Below are positions 35,933 through 39,012 of a DNA stretch of 39,012 bases, one piece after another. The notes below the pieces were generated by a model. The model had not been told where the DNA came from and searched no databases. It worked only from the letters and a program-made list of their open reading frames with translations. Position 1 is the first letter of the stretch; every line of letters begins with the position of its first letter. Origin of the DNA: Betaproteobacteria bacterium (GTDB lineage: Bacteria > Pseudomonadota > Gammaproteobacteria > Burkholderiales > SG8-39); assembly GCA_029883975.1 (NCBI GenBank), contig JAOUIL010000024.1, positions 1 through 39,012 on the forward strand, written 5' to 3'. Both the position numbers and the translations under genes were made by a program.

Positions 35933-37249
35933 CTAGATCCGCTTGAGAAACACCTTGGAACCGCGCCGCCAATTATAGAGCGCCTGGCGCTCGGCGGGCA
36001 GCGCTGCGGGCGCCGCGGGCCTGAAGCCGCGCGCGACGAACCAGTGCTCGGCGCGCGTGGTGAGCGCGAACAGGCGCCGGATCCTGAGCTGCTTGGCTCG
36101 CGCTTCGCAGGCCTGCAGCAGCCGCTCGCCGTGCCCGGTGTCGCGCGCCCCGGGCGCCACCGCCAGGCAGGCGATCTCGGCGCCGCGGTCGGGCAGCGGA
36201 TAGAGCGCCGCGCAGCCGACGATCACGCCGTCGTGCTCGACCACGAGGAAGTTGCCGATCTCGCGCTCCAGGCGCTCGCGGCCGCGCTTGACCAGCGTGC
36301 CGTCGGCCTCCAGCGGCTCGATCAGCCCGAGGATGCCGCCCACGTCCTCGATGCGCGCCTCGCGCAAACGCTGCACGGGGTCGGCGGTGATCATCGTGCC
36401 CACGCCCGTGTGCGTGAAGAGCTCGAGCAGCGTCGCGCCGGAGGTGCGTCGCGAGATCAGGTGCACGCGGCCGACGCCCGCGCCAAGCGCGCCAAGCGCG
36501 GCGCGCAGCGCGCGCGACGTGTGCGGCCCCAGGCCGTCCTTCTTCGCCAGCGCCTCGGCCTCGCGCGCGGTCAGCTCGCCCAGCACCTGCCCCTTGCGGT
36601 CGGTGGGCAGGCGGTCTACGAACAGCAGCAGCTTGTCGGCCCTCAGCGCCGTGGAGACGCTCTGCGCCACGTCCTCCCAGGCGACGTTGAAGACCTCGCC
36701 GGTCGGCGAATAGCCGATGTTGGGCACCAGCACGACGTCCCCGCCCTCGAGGTGCCGGGTGATCGCGACGGCGTCCACCTTGCGCACCTGGCCGGTGAAC
36801 TGGTAGTCGACGCCGTCCAGCACGCCGATCGGGCGCGCGGCGATGTAGTTGCCCGAGGCCACGCGAATCTCGGCGCCCGCCATCGGCGAGTTCGGCAGCC
36901 CCTGCGACAGCAGGGCTTCGAGCTCGACGCGCAGCATGCCGGCGGCGTGCTTGACCGCCGTCAGCGCCGCCGCGTCGGTGACGCGCAGTCCCTTGGCGTA
37001 GCGCGAGCGCAGCCCCTTGGCCTTGAGCTCCGCCTCGATCTGCGGGCGCGCGCCGTGCACCAGCACCAGGCGGATCTCGAGCGCTGCCAGCAGGTTCACG
37101 TCCTGGATGAACTGCGCGAAGCGCGCGCGCTCGGTGATCAGCTCGCCGCCGAAGCCGATGACGAAGGTGCGCTCGCCGAACGCGTGCAGGTAGGGTGCGG
37201 CCTGGCGGAACCAGTGGACGAAATCCTCGGGCGACGGCGGCGCGGTCAT
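35933..37249 (-). CDS. argA: Amino-acid N-acetyltransferase (N-acetylglutamate synthase)
   Basis: Acetylates glutamate with acetyl-CoA in the first step of arginine synthesis. The 438 residues have the classical two-domain form. The N-terminal amino-acid-kinase-like domain (about 1-290; FVIGFGGELI, LVLVHGARPQIEAEL) is usually the arginine sensor. The C-terminal GNAT domain (about 295-438; IACLAVAPGARDTGHGERLL, the acetyl-CoA loop) follows. The ATG at 37249 gives the standard N-terminus; upstream in-frame sequence overlaps rsmE and is not coding. Gap to rsmE is 25 bases. Confidence 0.96.
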   Translation of the reverse strand: MTAPPSPEDFVHWFRQAAPYLHAFGERTFVIGFGGELITERARFAQFIQDVNLLAALEIRLVLVHGARPQIEAELKAKGLRSRYAKGLRVTDAAALTAVKHAAGMLRVELEALLSQGLPNSPMAGAEIRVASGNYIAARPIGVLDGVDYQFTGQVRKVDAVAITRHLEGGDVVLVPNIGYSPTGEVFNVAWEDVAQSVSTALRADKLLLFVDRLPTDRKGQVLGELTAREAEALAKKDGLGPHTSRALRAALGALGAGVGRVHLISRRTSGATLLELFTHTGVGTMITADPVQRLREARIEDVGGILGLIEPLEADGTLVKRGRERLEREIGNFLVVEHDGVIVGCAALYPLPDRGAEIACLAVAPGARDTGHGERLLQACEARAKQLRIRRLFALTTRAEHWFVARGFRPAAPAALPAERQALYNWRRGSKVFLKRI

Positions 37250-37274
37250 GGCTCGCGCGATTCTAAGGCAAGGT

Positions 37275-38036
37275 TCAGAAATCGCCCGCCAGGGCGTTGA
37301 GCGCGGCGAGCGCGGCGAGCGCGGCGGTCTCCGTGCGCAGCACCCGCGGGCCGAGGCGTATCGGCACGAACCCGGACTGCACAAGCAGCGCTTCCTCCGC
37401 GGCGGTGAAGCCCGATTCGGGCCCCGCGGCGAGCGTCATGACCTTGCCGAGCCGCGCGGCGGCCTCGCGCAGGCCGATTCGCGCCTCGGGAGACAGCAGC
37501 AGGCCGTTCCCGGTCATCGCGTCGCGGCAATACTGCTCGAGCGCCAGCGGGGCATGGATCTGCGGCACGCGGTTGCGCCCGCATTGCTCGCAGGCGGCAA
37601 TCGCCACCCGCTGCCAGTGGGCGCGCTTCTGTGCGGCGCGCTCGCCGACGATGCGGCCGGTGGAGCGCTCGCAGACCACCGGCTGCAGCGCACCGACGCC
37701 GAGCTCGGTGGCCTTCTGCACCGTGAAGTCCATCTTCTCGCCCGCGGACACGCCCTGCACGAGGGTCACGGCGAGCGGCGACTCGCGCTCGAGCGCGCGG
37801 TGCGCGAGGACCTCGACCGACACGCGCAGGCGCTCGATGGCGGCGATGCGCCCGGCGTACTCGCCGCCGCGCCCGTCGAACAGCGTGACCTCGTCGCCGG
37901 CGCGCAGTCGCAGGACATGGACCGCATGATGCGCCGCTTCCCCGGGCAGGATGACCGTGCCGCCGGCGCGCAGCGCGAGATCGGCGTGAAAGCGCGCAGC
38001 GCGCGCGGGCTTATGAGGCATACTGGAATTCTGCAT
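37275..38036 (-). CDS. rsmE: 16S rRNA m3U1498 methyltransferase
   Basis: Methylates N3 of U1498 in 16S rRNA. The protein has 253 residues: an N-terminal PUA-like domain (RFHADLALRAGGTVILPGEAAHHAVHVLRL written in part: LPGEAAHHAVHVLRLRAGD) and a C-terminal SPOUT methyltransferase with the knot motifs LAAGPESGFTAAEEALL and LGPRVLRTETAALAAL. The ATG at 38036 has a strong AGGAGG 6 bases upstream on the minus strand, which favours it over the in-frame ATG at 38021. That start codon shares two bases with the start of the divergent cupin gene. Confidence 0.96.
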   Translation of the reverse strand: MQNSSMPHKPARAARFHADLALRAGGTVILPGEAAHHAVHVLRLRAGDEVTLFDGRGGEYAGRIAAIERLRVSVEVLAHRALERESPLAVTLVQGVSAGEKMDFTVQKATELGVGALQPVVCERSTGRIVGERAAQKRAHWQRVAIAACEQCGRNRVPQIHAPLALEQYCRDAMTGNGLLLSPEARIGLREAAARLGKVMTLAAGPESGFTAAEEALLVQSGFVPIRLGPRVLRTETAALAALAALNALAGDF

Positions 38037-38385
38037 GAAGCCCTCCTGGCACGCGACGACGCATCACGCCATGGCGGCGCGCATCCCGCCGGGCCGGCAC
38101 TCCGCCGAGATCCTGCGCCACGGCAGCCTCGAGGTGCGCTGGTTCGCGCCGCGCGGCACCGATCCGCAGACGCCGCACGAGCGCGACGAGCTGTACGTGG
38201 TCGTGTCGGGGCAGGCCGGCTTCACGCGCGGCGCGGAGCACGTGTCGGTGGGGCCGGGCGACATCCTGTTCGTGCCCGCGCGCATGGAGCACCGCTTCGA
38301 CGACATGAGCACGGACTTCGCGGTCTGGGTGGTGTTCTACGGCCCGTCGGGCGGAGAGCGCGACAACCCCTTCGCCGCGCGCTAG
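38035..38385 (+). CDS. Small cupin-domain protein
   Basis: A 116-residue single-domain cupin of unknown function. The first cupin motif is reduced to HERDELYVVVSGQAGF, with Glu and His near residues 49-52. The second is VGPGDILFVPARMEHRFDD, with the His that would complete a metal site. It is probably a small metal-binding enzyme or sensor. The ATG at 38035 overlaps the start codon of divergent rsmE; a downstream ATG at 38071 would shorten it by 12 residues without touching the cupin fold and is a fair alternative. Its stop overlaps the opposing ABC ATPase gene by four bases. Confidence 0.82.
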   Translation: MKPSWHATTHHAMAARIPPGRHSAEILRHGSLEVRWFAPRGTDPQTPHERDELYVVVSGQAGFTRGAEHVSVGPGDILFVPARMEHRFDDMSTDFAVWVVFYGPSGGERDNPFAAR

Positions 38386-39012
38386 AGCACGGGCAGGCAC
38401 ACGCGCGCGCCGTCGAGCATCGCGACGTGGACCTCGACGCCGTAGACGGCTCGCAGGTTCTCGGCGGTGATCACCTCGTCCGGGGTGCCCTGACGAAGCA
38501 TCCCGCCGCGCGCGAGCAGCAGCACGCGGCCCGCGGCCAGGAACGCCTGGCTCGGGTCGTGCGAGGAGAACACCACGGCGTAGCCTTCGCCGGCCAGGCG
38601 CCGGATCTCGCGCAGCACGCGCACCTGGTTGCCGAAATCGAGGCTCGCGGTCGGCTCGTCCAGCACCAGCACGCGCGCGCCCTGCGCCAGCGCGCGCGCG
38701 ATCATCACGAGCTGGCGCTCGCCGCCCGAGAGCTCGGTGACGAAGCGCTCGGCGAGCGCCTCGATGGCCAGCGCACGGATGGCCTGGTCCGCGGCGGTAC
38801 GGTCCGCCGCGCCCGGCGCGGCGAACATGCCGATGTGCGCGGTGCGGCCCATCAGCACCGCATCGCGCACCGTGAACGCGAAGGGCGCCGCGTGCCCCTG
38901 CGCGACGTAGCCGAGGCGCCGCGCGACGCCGGCGCGCGTCATGCCGTCGAGCGGCGCGCCGTCCAGGCACACTTCGCCGGCCTGCGCCGGAAGCAGTCCG
39001 AGCAGCGTGCGG
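38382..39012 (-). CDS. ABC transporter ATP-binding protein, iron-siderophore/heme/cobalamin type (5' partial)
   Basis: The frame stays open to the right edge, so the N-terminus with Walker A is outside. Visible are LLGLLPAQAGEVCLDG just after Walker A, the Q-loop (GYVAQGHAAPFAFTVRDAVLMGR), signature LSGGERQ, Walker B VLVLDEPTASLD and the switch His in SSHDPSQA. The TVRDAVLMGR segment is characteristic of FecE/FepC/BtuD-like ATPases that energise uptake of iron chelates, heme or vitamin B12; the partner permease presumably lies beyond the edge. The exact substrate cannot be read. Confidence 0.92.
   Translation of the reverse strand, partial: RTLLGLLPAQAGEVCLDGAPLDGMTRAGVARRLGYVAQGHAAPFAFTVRDAVLMGRTAHIGMFAAPGAADRTAADQAIRALAIEALAERFVTELSGGERQLVMIARALAQGARVLVLDEPTASLDFGNQVRVLREIRRLAGEGYAVVFSSHDPSQAFLAAGRVLLLARGGMLRQGTPDEVITAENLRAVYGVEVHVAMLDGARVCLPVL

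Overview
The window is a G+C-rich, gene-dense stretch of a bacterial chromosome, almost certainly from a betaproteobacterium. Pointers are the order isoaspartyl-methyltransferase-like gene, rhodanese, tolC, waaA; a type I glnA followed by a DUF4124 protein and ntrBC; a homodimeric-type pyruvate dehydrogenase operon (aceE, aceF, lpdA); LPS (Kdo) biosynthesis; and yggX. I see no insertion sequence, phage gene, tRNA, rRNA or CRISPR array. Both edges cut a gene: a sugar-nucleotide dehydratase on the left and an ABC ATPase on the right. Genus-level assignment is not possible by eye.

Layout. (1) 1-3725, envelope polysaccharide: a PglF/CapD-type dehydratase (partial), a convergent UDP-glucuronate-4-epimerase-like gene, and waaA. 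(2) 10899-3703, minus strand: one tightly packed six-gene unit, tetR - adaptor lipoprotein - RND pump - PIMT-like methyltransferase - rhodanese - tolC. It holds all three parts of a tripartite efflux pump, and a near-perfect TetR-type operator sits inside the promoter. (3) 10964-14905: a roughly 360-base non-coding stretch, a TPP riboswitch, thiC, a membrane-anchored alpha/beta hydrolase and uppP. (4) 14902-20045: a rhodanese facing away from the nitrogen regulon glnA - DUF4124 coiled-coil protein - ntrB - ntrC. glnA has a recognisable sigma-54 promoter and two NtrC-type sites, and a terminator follows it. (5) 20046-22994: a 19-bp perfect hairpin, then a ketopantoate-reductase-like gene divergent from malate synthase. 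(6) 27660-22998, minus strand: folD - prlC - DUF4124/glutaredoxin protein - xthA - zinc-ribbon membrane protein. (7) 27720-34891: aceE - aceF (two nearly identical lipoyl domains) - lpdA - rpiA - exported FAM173-like methyltransferase, followed by phoU. (8) 38036-35642, minus strand: rsmE - argA - yggX. A small cupin gene and the ABC ATPase finish the window.

Most of the content is core metabolism. The regulation that can be read directly is the strongest material: TPP control of thiC, NtrC/sigma-54 control of glnA by the ntrBC genes encoded just downstream, and likely TetR autoregulation of the efflux operon. The least understood pieces are the PIMT-like protein lacking the usual active-site Ser, the two DUF4124 proteins (one fused to a CPPC redox domain), the zinc-ribbon membrane protein, the reductase-like protein next to malate synthase, the exported methyltransferase, and the long hairpin at 20100-20146. 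I found no convincing new multi-gene defence or mobile system.
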